A stretch of DNA of 64,000 bases, taken from Nakamurella sp. PAMC28650 (GTDB taxonomy: Bacteria; Actinomycetota; Actinomycetes; Mycobacteriales; Nakamurellaceae). The notes below the pieces were generated by a model, which did not search any database, was not told the origin of the DNA, and worked only from the letters and a program-made list of their open reading frames with translations. The DNA lies in NCBI RefSeq assembly GCF_014303395.1, contig NZ_CP060298.1, positions 1,426,001-1,490,000 of the forward strand, given 5' to 3'. Positions 9,645-17,728 of this stretch are shown here, piece by piece. The stretch's first letter is position 1, and each line of letters opens with the position of its first letter. The translations under genes and the position numbers were made by a program.

Positions 9645-9715
9645 TTAGGCAAGGTCGGTCGCATGTGACCTTCCTGGGTGATCCTGGCCACAGCGCGGAT
9701 GCAAGACTTGCCGTC

Positions 9716-11017
9716 ATGGATCTGGACCCGGCACTGCAGGCCCTGTTCGACAGGGTGACCTTCGATCACATCTCCGACGTGGGGGTCGAGCGCTTCCGGG
9801 CGTTGTACCTCGAGCGGGCCGCGCTGACCCCCAGTCCGGTCGTGATCGCCGATGTCTCCGACCGCACGATCTGCGGTGGTCTCGGGGCGCGGATCTACCG
9901 GCCGGATCCCGGGGCGACCGGCGCTGCGGTGGTCGTGCTGTTCCACGGCGGCGGCTGGACGATCGGCAACCTGGACACCCACGACCACCTCGCGCGCGAG
10001 GTCGCCCGGCAGACCGATGCCGTCGTGGTCTCGGTCGACTACCGGTTGGCTCCGGAGCATCCGTACCCGGCGGCGGTGGAGGACGCCTGGTCGGCGCTGC
10101 AGTGGGTGGCCGAACACGCCGCCGAGCTGGGCGGCGATCCCGCGCGGCTCGCGGTGGCCGGCGACTCGGCCGGTGGGAACCTCGCCGCGGTGGTCGCCCA
10201 GATGGCCCGGGATCACGGCGGGCCGGCCCTGCGCTTCCAGCTGTTGTGGTACCCGGCCACGTCCCTGGACCCGGACCTTCCGTCGATGACGGACAACGCG
10301 GAGGCGCCGATCCTCAATCGCGCCGACATGTTGCTGTTCCAGCACTGCTACACCGGCGACAGCGACCCGTCGAGCTTTCCGGCCGGTGTGGTCCCGGCCC
10401 GGGGTGACCTGACGGGCCTCCCGCCGGCCTACATCGCCACCGCGGGATTCGACCCGCTCCGAGACGACGGAGCTCTGTATGCGGAGCTGTTGCACGCCGG
10501 CGGCAGTGACGTCGAACTGCGGCTGCACGACGGGCTGACCCACGGGTTCATCGGCTACGCGCAATGGGTTCCGTCGGCCGCGGCCGCCCTGGCGCGTTCG
10601 TTGTCCGCGCTGGAGATCGGCCTGGCCCGGGCGGGGGATGCCGGGTCGCCTAGGCCGCCGGACGCCGTGCCGCCGCCGCTGGACGACGACGAGGACGTGT
10701 TCGACGCCGAAATCGTCGAGACCACGACGCCCGGGTCGTCCCCGGCGATCTCGATCGGGTCGTCCCCGGCGGTCTCGCCCGCTCCGGACTACTCCGCTGC
10801 GGGGGTTCCGAGCCTGGACTACGTGCGTGACCGGATCGAGGGTCGGCTCGCGACCGCGACCGGCAGCGCCGAACTGGCCGAGGCGGCTGCGGCCCGCGAA
10901 GCGGCGAGCAAGGCGGCCGCCGAGCACCGGGCGGTCATCACCGCCGATCAGCAACGCGAAGCGCGGGAACAGGCGGCCAGGGACCGGCTCGCGGAGATCC
11001 GGCGCTCCCTGGAGTGA
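9716..11017 (+). CDS. Alpha/beta-hydrolase (hormone-sensitive lipase family) with a long C-terminal extension
   Basis: 433 residues from the ATG at 9716. An in-frame GTG at 9665 would run through the promoter region and is less likely. The catalytic core (about 1-305) has the HSL oxyanion motif FHGGGWTIGN, nucleophile elbow GDSAGG and the catalytic His in DGLTHGF. It should hydrolyse short- to medium-chain esters. The remaining ~125 residues are unusual: an acidic stretch, a Ser/Pro repeat (two copies of IGSSPA-type sequence) and a charged Ala-rich coiled-coil-like tail (REAASKAAAEHR). The gene is divergent from the fadE5-type gene and may share its operators. Confidence 0.82.
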   Translation: MDLDPALQALFDRVTFDHISDVGVERFRALYLERAALTPSPVVIADVSDRTICGGLGARIYRPDPGATGAAVVVLFHGGGWTIGNLDTHDHLAREVARQTDAVVVSVDYRLAPEHPYPAAVEDAWSALQWVAEHAAELGGDPARLAVAGDSAGGNLAAVVAQMARDHGGPALRFQLLWYPATSLDPDLPSMTDNAEAPILNRADMLLFQHCYTGDSDPSSFPAGVVPARGDLTGLPPAYIATAGFDPLRDDGALYAELLHAGGSDVELRLHDGLTHGFIGYAQWVPSAAAALARSLSALEIGLARAGDAGSPRPPDAVPPPLDDDEDVFDAEIVETTTPGSSPAISIGSSPAVSPAPDYSAAGVPSLDYVRDRIEGRLATATGSAELAEAAAAREAASKAAAEHRAVITADQQREAREQAARDRLAEIRRSLE

Positions 11018-11116
11018 ACACGCTGCCGGCGCCTGGAGGTCGTCGCGGGACCGTCAGGTACAGGAAGCAACCGGGCCCGCCGGAGTCCGTCAGGGGGCGG
11101 TGGGACGATCGCACTC

Positions 11117-12490
11117 ATGACCTGGATCGATCGCACGCTGTTCGAGCACCTGTGGTCGGCCGTCGGTGGGTCCGCGGAGCTGGTCGAACACGTTTCCTTC
11201 GACGGATCAAGGGTGCTGAGTTCGCGCTATCCGGTCAATGACCTGGCCGCTGCCGTGGTCGGCTGCGCCGGGCTCGCCCTCGCCGAATTCGCCGCCCCGT
11301 CCGGACGATGCCCGCCGGTTGCGGTGGACCGAGGGCTCGCCGGTGCCTGGTTCGGATCCACCTTCCGGCCGCGGGGATGGGAGCCGCCTCCGCCCTGGGA
11401 CCTGATCGCCGGCGACTACCGGTGCGCCGATGGCTGGATCAGGTTGCATACCAACGATTTTCGTCATCGGGTGGTGGCCCTGGAGGTCTTGGGCATTGCT
11501 GCAACAGGGGCCCGTCCGGCGGACCGGGGGACCGTCGCCACGCGGGTCCTGGATTGGGCCGGCGAACGGCTGGAATCGGCGGTCGTCGATGCGGGCGGGT
11601 GCGCGGCACAGCTCCGCACCCCGGAGCTGTGGCGCAACCACCACCAGGGCATGGCGGTGGCCCACGAACCGATCCTGGCCAGGGTTTTCACCGACATCAC
11701 CGGCTCCCCCACCGATCCCGGTCCAGCGGCCCGCCCGCTGGCCGGGCTGAAGGTCCTCGACCTGACGAGGGTGCTGGCCGGACCGGCCGCCACCCGGTGG
11801 CTGGCCGGGTTCGGCGCGCAGGTGTTGCGGGTCGACCCGGTCGACCGGGGCGAATCATCCCTCGAGGTCGAGATGACGATCGGAAAGCATTGCGCTCGAA
11901 TGGATCTGCGGCGGAATCGGGCCGACCTGCTGGCACTGCTCGCGAGTGCCGACGTGCTGATCCACGGTTACCGACCGGGTGCGATGGATCGCCTCGGTCT
12001 CGGCGAGCGGGAGCTGCACGCTGCGCGTCCGGGGTTGGTCGAGGTGATGCTCGACGCCTACGGCTGGTCGGGCCCGTGGCGCGCGCGGCGTGGGTTCGAT
12101 TCGCTGGTCCAGATGAGCACCGGCATCGCCTGTCCCGTGGATGGCGACGCCGATGCGGCCCCCACCCCGCTACCGGTGCAGGCGCTCGACCACGCGACCG
12201 GGTACCTCGCGGCCACCGCGGCCCTGCGGGGACTGTCCGAGCGTCGACGGACGGGACTGGGAAGTGTCAGCCGGGTCTCGCTCGCCCGGACTGCAATGTT
12301 CCTGCAGGACTTCAAGTCCGACCGTGACGAGGATTTGATCACGGCGCCCGACCTGGGTGGCGCCATGGCCGAGGAAACATTCTGGGGCCCGGGTCACCGG
12401 CTTCCGGGTCCGGTGACCGTCGGGGCCGCCGAGATGTCCTTCTCCGTCAGGGCCGCGCCGCTCGGATCTGCCGTCCCGGCCTGGTGGTGA
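11117..12490 (+). CDS. CoA transferase, CaiB/BaiF (family III)
   Basis: 457 residues. Family III enzymes move CoA between carboxylic acids or racemise acyl-CoA (AMACR branch). The central segment LKVLDLTRVLAGPAATRWLA followed by FGAQVLRVDP is the canonical N-terminal family motif, here at about residue 210. A ~200-residue upstream domain is therefore a diverged duplicate or extension, as in other two-domain actinobacterial members. The catalytic Asp of the family would fall near the sequence LIHGYRPGAMDRLGLG. Weak ribosome site before the ATG. Substrate unknown; position next to fatty-acid genes is suggestive only. Confidence 0.8.
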   Translation: MTWIDRTLFEHLWSAVGGSAELVEHVSFDGSRVLSSRYPVNDLAAAVVGCAGLALAEFAAPSGRCPPVAVDRGLAGAWFGSTFRPRGWEPPPPWDLIAGDYRCADGWIRLHTNDFRHRVVALEVLGIAATGARPADRGTVATRVLDWAGERLESAVVDAGGCAAQLRTPELWRNHHQGMAVAHEPILARVFTDITGSPTDPGPAARPLAGLKVLDLTRVLAGPAATRWLAGFGAQVLRVDPVDRGESSLEVEMTIGKHCARMDLRRNRADLLALLASADVLIHGYRPGAMDRLGLGERELHAARPGLVEVMLDAYGWSGPWRARRGFDSLVQMSTGIACPVDGDADAAPTPLPVQALDHATGYLAATAALRGLSERRRTGLGSVSRVSLARTAMFLQDFKSDRDEDLITAPDLGGAMAEETFWGPGHRLPGPVTVGAAEMSFSVRAAPLGSAVPAWW

Positions 12491-12600
12491 CTCCGGTACG
12501 TCGGGTCTCATGATCCTGGGTCAGACGTCGCCGGGCAGGTCCTGGACCTGTCCGGACTTGCCGTTCGCGCGCTCGACCTCCAACGCACAGATCAGCGCCG

Positions 12601-12720
12601 GCAACCTACCTCGACATCACCCGCATCAATCAGGACAACGGATTTCGGCCCGACGACACCGACCGGGCCCCCGCCGACGACATCACCTGGCTGAGGGCAG
12701 GCAACGCCCCGACAGATGCG
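12601..12720 (+). pseudogene. Remnant of an NAD-dependent epimerase/dehydratase C-terminus
   Basis: The frame beginning at 12604 reads TYLDITRINQDNGFRP and, further on, DDITWLRAGN. These are the closing motifs of extended short-chain dehydrogenase/epimerases (xLDxxRxxxDxGFxPxxxxxxAxxDYxxWLRxG). No start, Rossmann motif or upstream homologous sequence is found in the 110 bases before it, so only a C-terminal scrap remains. This is judged from pattern alone. Confidence 0.4.
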
Positions 12721-12747
12721 CGCATCGCTCCGGGGGTGGCCCGAGCG

Positions 12748-13095
12748 TCAGTGGATCCGATCCTGCCAGTCCTCCGGCACCCGCCCGGCCGGCCCAGGCG
12801 TGGGTTGGTCCAGGGGGTGACTGGTCGGCGGCGCGAGTTCCGGGCCTTCGTACATCTGGTCGTCGGCGTAGTTGTAGAACCATTCCTCGCCCGGCTCGAA
12901 GCTCCGGATGAACGGGTGCCCGGTCGTCTTCGCGTGAGCGCTCGCGTGCTGGGCCGGCGAGCTGTCGCAGCAGCCGATGTGGCCGCAGTCCGCGCACCGT
13001 CGCAGGTGGAACCACCAGCCGCCGACGGCGTCGCATTCCACGCAGCCGGTCCCGGAGGGCGCGGCCGTGACGTTGATTCCTTCGATCTCGCTCAT
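12748..13095 (-). CDS. UBP-type zinc finger domain protein
   Basis: 115 residues. An N-terminal UBP-type (ZnF-UBP/PAZ) finger occupies about residues 17-80 with ligands GCVECDA, CADCGHIGCCD and HASAHAKTTGHPF. The remaining ~35 residues are Pro-rich. In eukaryotes this fold binds the free C-terminus of ubiquitin. The bacterial role is unknown, and binding a Gly-Gly or similar tail is only an analogy. It is the third gene of a minus-strand operon after the REC-flavoprotein and the cNMP-domain kinase (154-bp gap). Confidence 0.88.
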   Translation of the reverse strand: MSEIEGINVTAAPSGTGCVECDAVGGWWFHLRRCADCGHIGCCDSSPAQHASAHAKTTGHPFIRSFEPGEEWFYNYADDQMYEGPELAPPTSHPLDQPTPGPAGRVPEDWQDRIH

Positions 13096-13249
13096 GTTGC
13101 ATCTCCTGGGTCTCGGCGGTGCTTCGGTTCGCTGCGCATGTGTTCGAACGTCCGTTTCGCTGGCCTGGCGACCGATTTCGGGGCGAATTGGATGCGCCGG
13201 GTCCTTCTGGATGCGCCGGGTAGGGGGTCGGGAGGCGGGGGCAGGTGGG

Positions 13250-14686
13250 TCAGGGGCGTTCGGCGGAGACCAGGGGCAGTCGGATCTGGAATCTGGTGTC
13301 CCCCGGAGCCGGGACGAGCCTCAGATCGCCGTGGTGCTTCTCGACGATGATGCGCCACGAGATGTCCAGACCCAGCCCCGTCCCCTGGCCCACCGGCTTC
13401 GTGGTGAAGAACGGCTCGAAGATGCGGCTCCTGATGTCCTGGGGCACACCTGGCCCGGTGTCGCCGATCTCGACCAGCATCGAATCGTCCGCACGGGCGG
13501 TGCGGATCGTCAGCGTGCCGACCCCGGCCATCGCCTGGATCGCGTTGTCGATGATGTTGGTCCAGACCTGGTTCAGCTCGGAGGCGTAGGCCGAGACCTG
13601 CGGGAGGGTCCGGTCGTAGTCCTTGACCACCCTGATCTGCTTGCCGATCTTGGCGCTCAGCATCAGCAGGGTGGCCTCCAGCAGTTCGTGCACGTCGACC
13701 ACCTGGAACGGAGCGCGATCCAGCTGCGAGTACTGCTTGGCCGATGCCACCAGGGTCGAGATCCGGGTGACCGAGTCCTCGATCTCGTTCATCAGCAGTT
13801 CCGTCTCGACGCTGTAGTTGATCCAGCGGACCGCGCCTTCGAGCACGTCCGGCGCAACCACGGCTTCGACGTCGTCGAGCCAGTCGGCGGCGAGCCCGGC
13901 CTGCACGAACGTCGGGGCGAGGTCCCAGCCGCCGACGATTCCATGATCGGAGAACCACTCGCCGAGTGCGTCCTCGCGGTCGGAGGCCTCCATCGGGCTC
14001 AGGGTCGGGGCCTTGGCCACCTGTTCCACGGCCTTCTCCTGCAGCTTCATCAGCTGCTCCATCGTCATCCGATCCCACGGACCGGCGGCGATCGCGCCCA
14101 GCTTGTGACGCATTCCGGCGACCCGGTCGCGCAGAACCGACGTCGCGCGGACCGCCGCGGCGGCCGGATTGTTGAGCTCGTGGGTCAGTCCGGCCGACAG
14201 AGAACCCAATGCCAGCAGACGTTCTCGCTGATCGGTCACCTGACGCATGTTCTGCTGGCCCCAGAACAGGCCCTCGAGAAGATGCACCGCCATCGGGAAC
14301 CAGTCCTGCATGATCAGAGCGAGGTCCCTGGCGTCCAGCACCAGCAGGCGTGACGGGACGACGACGCGCATCGAGTGGTTGTAGGCCTGCGGAGCACGAT
14401 CGCCCAGGTAGGCCTGCCAGGCGCCCGTGTAGGCACCGACCTGGCCGGTCCTGGTCATCTCGACGTCGCCGCCGCCGATCAGCCGCGACAGCACCAGAGT
14501 GCCCTCGAGCAGCACGTAGAAGCAGGCCGCCGTCTCGCCCTCGGTGTAGACCTGGCCCGGCTCTGCGTGAATGGTGTGCCCGTGCTCGCACAACCATTGC
14601 AACTGCTCGTCATTAAGCTTCTCGAACAGGAAAAGTGTTCGCAGCTCGTCGATGTCACAGGGAACAGGATCGGTGCGGACGCTCAT
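13250..14686 (-). CDS. Cytoplasmic sensor histidine kinase with N-terminal cyclic-nucleotide-binding-type domain
   Basis: 478 residues from the ATG at 14686, which overlaps the TGA of the upstream gene (ATGA). Residues ~10-130 form a cNMP/CRP-like sensor domain (EGETAACFYVLLEGTLVLS). The H-box is LSAGLTHELNNP with phospho-His about residue 169. The N-box is VWTNIIDNAIQAM (~374-386), and G boxes are IGDTGPGVP and GQGTGLGL. There is no membrane segment, so the signal is intracellular. The receiver partner is most likely the REC domain of the gene immediately upstream. Longer in-frame starts exist but lie inside that gene. Confidence 0.9.
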   Translation of the reverse strand: MSVRTDPVPCDIDELRTLFLFEKLNDEQLQWLCEHGHTIHAEPGQVYTEGETAACFYVLLEGTLVLSRLIGGGDVEMTRTGQVGAYTGAWQAYLGDRAPQAYNHSMRVVVPSRLLVLDARDLALIMQDWFPMAVHLLEGLFWGQQNMRQVTDQRERLLALGSLSAGLTHELNNPAAAAVRATSVLRDRVAGMRHKLGAIAAGPWDRMTMEQLMKLQEKAVEQVAKAPTLSPMEASDREDALGEWFSDHGIVGGWDLAPTFVQAGLAADWLDDVEAVVAPDVLEGAVRWINYSVETELLMNEIEDSVTRISTLVASAKQYSQLDRAPFQVVDVHELLEATLLMLSAKIGKQIRVVKDYDRTLPQVSAYASELNQVWTNIIDNAIQAMAGVGTLTIRTARADDSMLVEIGDTGPGVPQDIRSRIFEPFFTTKPVGQGTGLGLDISWRIIVEKHHGDLRLVPAPGDTRFQIRLPLVSAERP

Positions 14687-16374
14687 AGCTTCTCCAGGTA
14701 GCGGTGCACGAACATCACGGCCATGGCGCCCTCGCCGACCGCGGAGGCCACCCGCTTCGCCGACTCGGCTCGCGCGTCGCCGGCCACGAACACCCCGGGC
14801 ACGCTGGTCTCCAGGTGATAGGGCGCCCTGTCCAGTGTCCACCCCGGAGGGCGGCCGTCGGGGGCGAGATCGGGACCGGCCAGCACGAACCCGTGGTCGT
14901 CCCGCAGCACGACGCCGTCGAGCCAGTGCGTGTGCGGGGCCGCCCCGGCGAAGATGAAAAGCCATCCGCTTTCGACGGTCTCGGTCTCGCCGGTGTTGCT
15001 GTCACGCAACGTCAGGCGCTCGAGGTGGTCGGAACCGGCGGCCTCGATCACCTCGCTACCGGTCCGGACGTGGATGTTCGGGACGGTGGCGATCTGCTGG
15101 ATCAGGTAGTACGACATGGAAGCCTCGAGCGAACTCCCCCGCACCACGATCGTCACGTTCCTCGCGGACCTGGCGAGATAGATGGCCGCCTGACCCGCGG
15201 AGTTGGCTCCGCCGACGATGTAGACGTCCTGCGAGGCGCACCGCGGAGCCTCCGTCATCGCGGACCCGTAGAAGACGCCGATGCCCGTGAAGTCCTGCAG
15301 TCCAGGAGCCGTCAGCTGCCGATAGGCGACACCGGTGGCCAGGATGACGGAATGGGCGTCGATCGACGCGCCGTCGGCGAACCGGACGGTGCGGGCCGAC
15401 CCGTTGACCTCGAGCCCGACCACGTCCCGGGTGGTGATCAACTCGGCCCCGAACCTGGTGGCCTGTCTCCGGGCGCGTTCGGTGAGCTGCGCCCCGGAGA
15501 CGCCGTCCGGGAACCCGAGGTAGTTCTCGATGAGCGAGCTCTGGCCGGCCTGTCCGCCCGTCGCGGTGCGCTCCACCAGGACCGTCCGCAGACCTTCGGA
15601 CGCGCCGTAGACCGCGGCGCCGAGCCCGGCCGGCCCTCCGCCGATGACCACGATGTCGTAGAAATTGCCCTCCGGTGACGTGGTCATCCCGACCGTCATG
15701 GCCAGTTCGGTGTCGGTCGGCTGGACGCTGACGGTGCCGTCCGGGGAGATGACGATCGGGAGGCGTGTCGAATCGGTCTCGGCGGCGGCCAGCAGGCGGA
15801 CCCCCTCTGGCTCCTCGCTGGAGAACCACCGGTAGGAGATCTGGTTGCGGGCCAGGAACTCTCGCACCTCCGAGGAGCGGGCCGACCAGCGGTGCCCGAC
15901 GACCTTGATCTCCGAGACCGGCCGGCGGTCGGCGGCCAGCCACGAATCGAGCTGGGCGTCGATGACGGGATAGAACTTCTCCTCCGGCGGATCCCACGGC
16001 TTGAGCAGGTAGTGGTCCAGGTCGACCACGTTGATGGCCTCGATGGCCGCGCCGGTGTCGGCATAGGCGGTCAGCAGCACGCGCCGGGCCCACGGGAAGA
16101 GGTCCATCGCCTGCTCGAGAAATTCGATCCCGCTCATCTGCGGCATCCGGTAGTCGGCCAGCAGGACTGCCACCTCGTCGCCGCGGAGCTTCATCTCCCG
16201 GAGGGCCTCGAGCGCCGCCTCGCCGGATTCGGCGCGGACGATCCGGTATCTCTCGCCGTAGTTTCTGCGCAGGTCCCTGGCGATCGCGCGGGAGACGGCC
16301 GGGTCGTCGTCGACCGTCAGGATGGCCGCGCGCGCCGGCGGGCGGACGCCTGGCTGGACGGCCGGCGAGGTCAC
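14683..16374 (-). CDS. Response regulator fused to a thioredoxin-reductase-like flavoprotein
   Basis: 563 residues. Residues ~15-130 are a REC domain with acidic pocket TVDDDP, phospho-acceptor Asp near 74 (LLADYRMP) and Lys near 125 (LLKPWD). Residues ~155-225 resemble a glutaredoxin-like fold without a CxxC. Residues ~238-563 are the TrxR fold, with FAD loop VVIGGGPAGLGAA and NAD(P)H loop YIVGGANSAGQAA. Where thioredoxin reductases carry the CATC dithiol, this protein reads VFYGSAMTEAPRCAS, so the active-site cysteines are missing. It may therefore be a redox or NAD(P)H sensor, or an oxidase, rather than a disulfide reductase. First gene of the operon with the kinase. Confidence 0.9.
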   Translation of the reverse strand: MTSPAVQPGVRPPARAAILTVDDDPAVSRAIARDLRRNYGERYRIVRAESGEAALEALREMKLRGDEVAVLLADYRMPQMSGIEFLEQAMDLFPWARRVLLTAYADTGAAIEAINVVDLDHYLLKPWDPPEEKFYPVIDAQLDSWLAADRRPVSEIKVVGHRWSARSSEVREFLARNQISYRWFSSEEPEGVRLLAAAETDSTRLPIVISPDGTVSVQPTDTELAMTVGMTTSPEGNFYDIVVIGGGPAGLGAAVYGASEGLRTVLVERTATGGQAGQSSLIENYLGFPDGVSGAQLTERARRQATRFGAELITTRDVVGLEVNGSARTVRFADGASIDAHSVILATGVAYRQLTAPGLQDFTGIGVFYGSAMTEAPRCASQDVYIVGGANSAGQAAIYLARSARNVTIVVRGSSLEASMSYYLIQQIATVPNIHVRTGSEVIEAAGSDHLERLTLRDSNTGETETVESGWLFIFAGAAPHTHWLDGVVLRDDHGFVLAGPDLAPDGRPPGWTLDRAPYHLETSVPGVFVAGDARAESAKRVASAVGEGAMAVMFVHRYLEKL

Positions 16375-16436
16375 GAACGAGGCAGCCGGGTCTGGATGCA
16401 GGTCACCGGGTCACGATAGCGGGCCGGTCCGGCAGG

Positions 16437-17591
16437 TCAGGCGCGGTCCTGACGCGGGAGCCAGACTTCGCGCAGCAGGAGTTGCAGCGCCGCGGCCACC
16501 GGGATCGCAACCAGCGCACCGAGCACCCCGAGCAGGGCCCCACCGACCAGCACCGCGACCACCGTCACCAACGCGGGGACCTCGACGGCCCGTCCGATGA
16601 TCCTCGGCACCAGCAGGTAGTCCTCCAGGAGCCGGTAGACGACGAAGAACGCCACCGTGCCCACCGCCACCGGCAGCGACACCGTCAGGCAGACGAGTGC
16701 GACGACCACGCCGGCGATGGTCGAACCCACTACCGGGACGAGGTCCAGCAGGGCGACCATGATGGACAGCAGGAAGGCGTACGGCACTCCGAAGGCCAGC
16801 AGCCAACCGAAGGTCAGCGCACCGGCGATCACCGAGATGACGAGGTTGCCCAGCACGTATCCGCCGACCTTGTCGGCGATGTCGTCCCCGATCAGGATGG
16901 CGCGCGGTCGCCGGCTGTGGGGGAAGAGCCGGTAGGCCAGCCGCCGGATCCGGGGCATGTCGGCGAGGAAGTAGGCCGTCAGGACGAGCACGATCAGGGT
17001 GTCGCTGACGGCGCCGAACACGGCGACCCCCGCGCCCACGAGCCCGTTGGCGATGGTCGAGGACGACGTCTTGAGCAGCGCCTGGATCTTGGTCTCGAGC
17101 CCGAACTGGTCGTTGATCCGGCCCAGCAGGGAGTGGTGGTCGTTGGCCTGCTGCACCCAGATCGGGATGCTCTTGACCAGCGACGACCCCTGGCTGACCA
17201 GGGCCGGGATGGCGGCCGCGAGGAACCCGCCGATGATCGCCAGGATGACGACGAGGACGATCACCACGGAGGCCCAGCGTGGTAGCCGCCGCCGCACCAG
17301 GAACTTGACGGCCGGTTCCAGCCCGACGGCCAGGAACACCGCGAGGCCGATCAGGATCAGGATCGGCCTGGCCGTGTCGAGCAGCAGGATGACCCCGTAC
17401 GTGACGGCCACGCCGGCCGCCCCGAACATGCCGAAGAAGAACGGTGATCGACGGTCGAACGGCTTTCCCGGCCGGCCCATCGGTTGGTCGTCGGTGCTCA
17501 TCCGGGCGGCCGCGTACTCGGCGGGAAGCAGGTGCTCGCCGGGTTCCGGCGTGTGCTGTGGGCTCGCACCGACGTTCGTGGACTCGCTCAT
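16437..17591 (-). CDS. AI-2E family transporter (PerM/YdiK type)
   Basis: 384 residues from the ATG at 17591, which has GGAG five bases upstream. Longer starts lie in the divergent promoter region. Eight or so hydrophobic helices flank a soluble insert (WVQQANDHHSLLGRINDQFG), the family layout, and the C-terminal motif PVVGSTIAGVVVALVC is typical. Substrates proposed for the family include autoinducer-2 and Na+/Li+ by antiport, so the exact cargo is open. It is divergent from the DNA polymerase gene. Confidence 0.88.
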   Translation of the reverse strand: MSESTNVGASPQHTPEPGEHLLPAEYAAARMSTDDQPMGRPGKPFDRRSPFFFGMFGAAGVAVTYGVILLLDTARPILILIGLAVFLAVGLEPAVKFLVRRRLPRWASVVIVLVVILAIIGGFLAAAIPALVSQGSSLVKSIPIWVQQANDHHSLLGRINDQFGLETKIQALLKTSSSTIANGLVGAGVAVFGAVSDTLIVLVLTAYFLADMPRIRRLAYRLFPHSRRPRAILIGDDIADKVGGYVLGNLVISVIAGALTFGWLLAFGVPYAFLLSIMVALLDLVPVVGSTIAGVVVALVCLTVSLPVAVGTVAFFVVYRLLEDYLLVPRIIGRAVEVPALVTVVAVLVGGALLGVLGALVAIPVAAALQLLLREVWLPRQDRA

Positions 17592-17728
17592 CATGTCTCC
17601 GACCTCGTGGAATGTGGAACGACCAGCAGTACCCGTTGCATAGCATCGCCAACCATCTGTCACCGGGATGGACGCCGCGGGCGGGCGCCGGACGCCGGCG
17701 GCCCGGGACGGCCTGCGCACACGGGACA

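Noticed and set aside
7795-9648. 617-codon open frame antisense to the FadE5-type gene
   Set aside because: It mirrors the codon structure of a real high-GC gene on the opposite strand, its product has no recognisable motif, and the sense frame matches a known family end to end.
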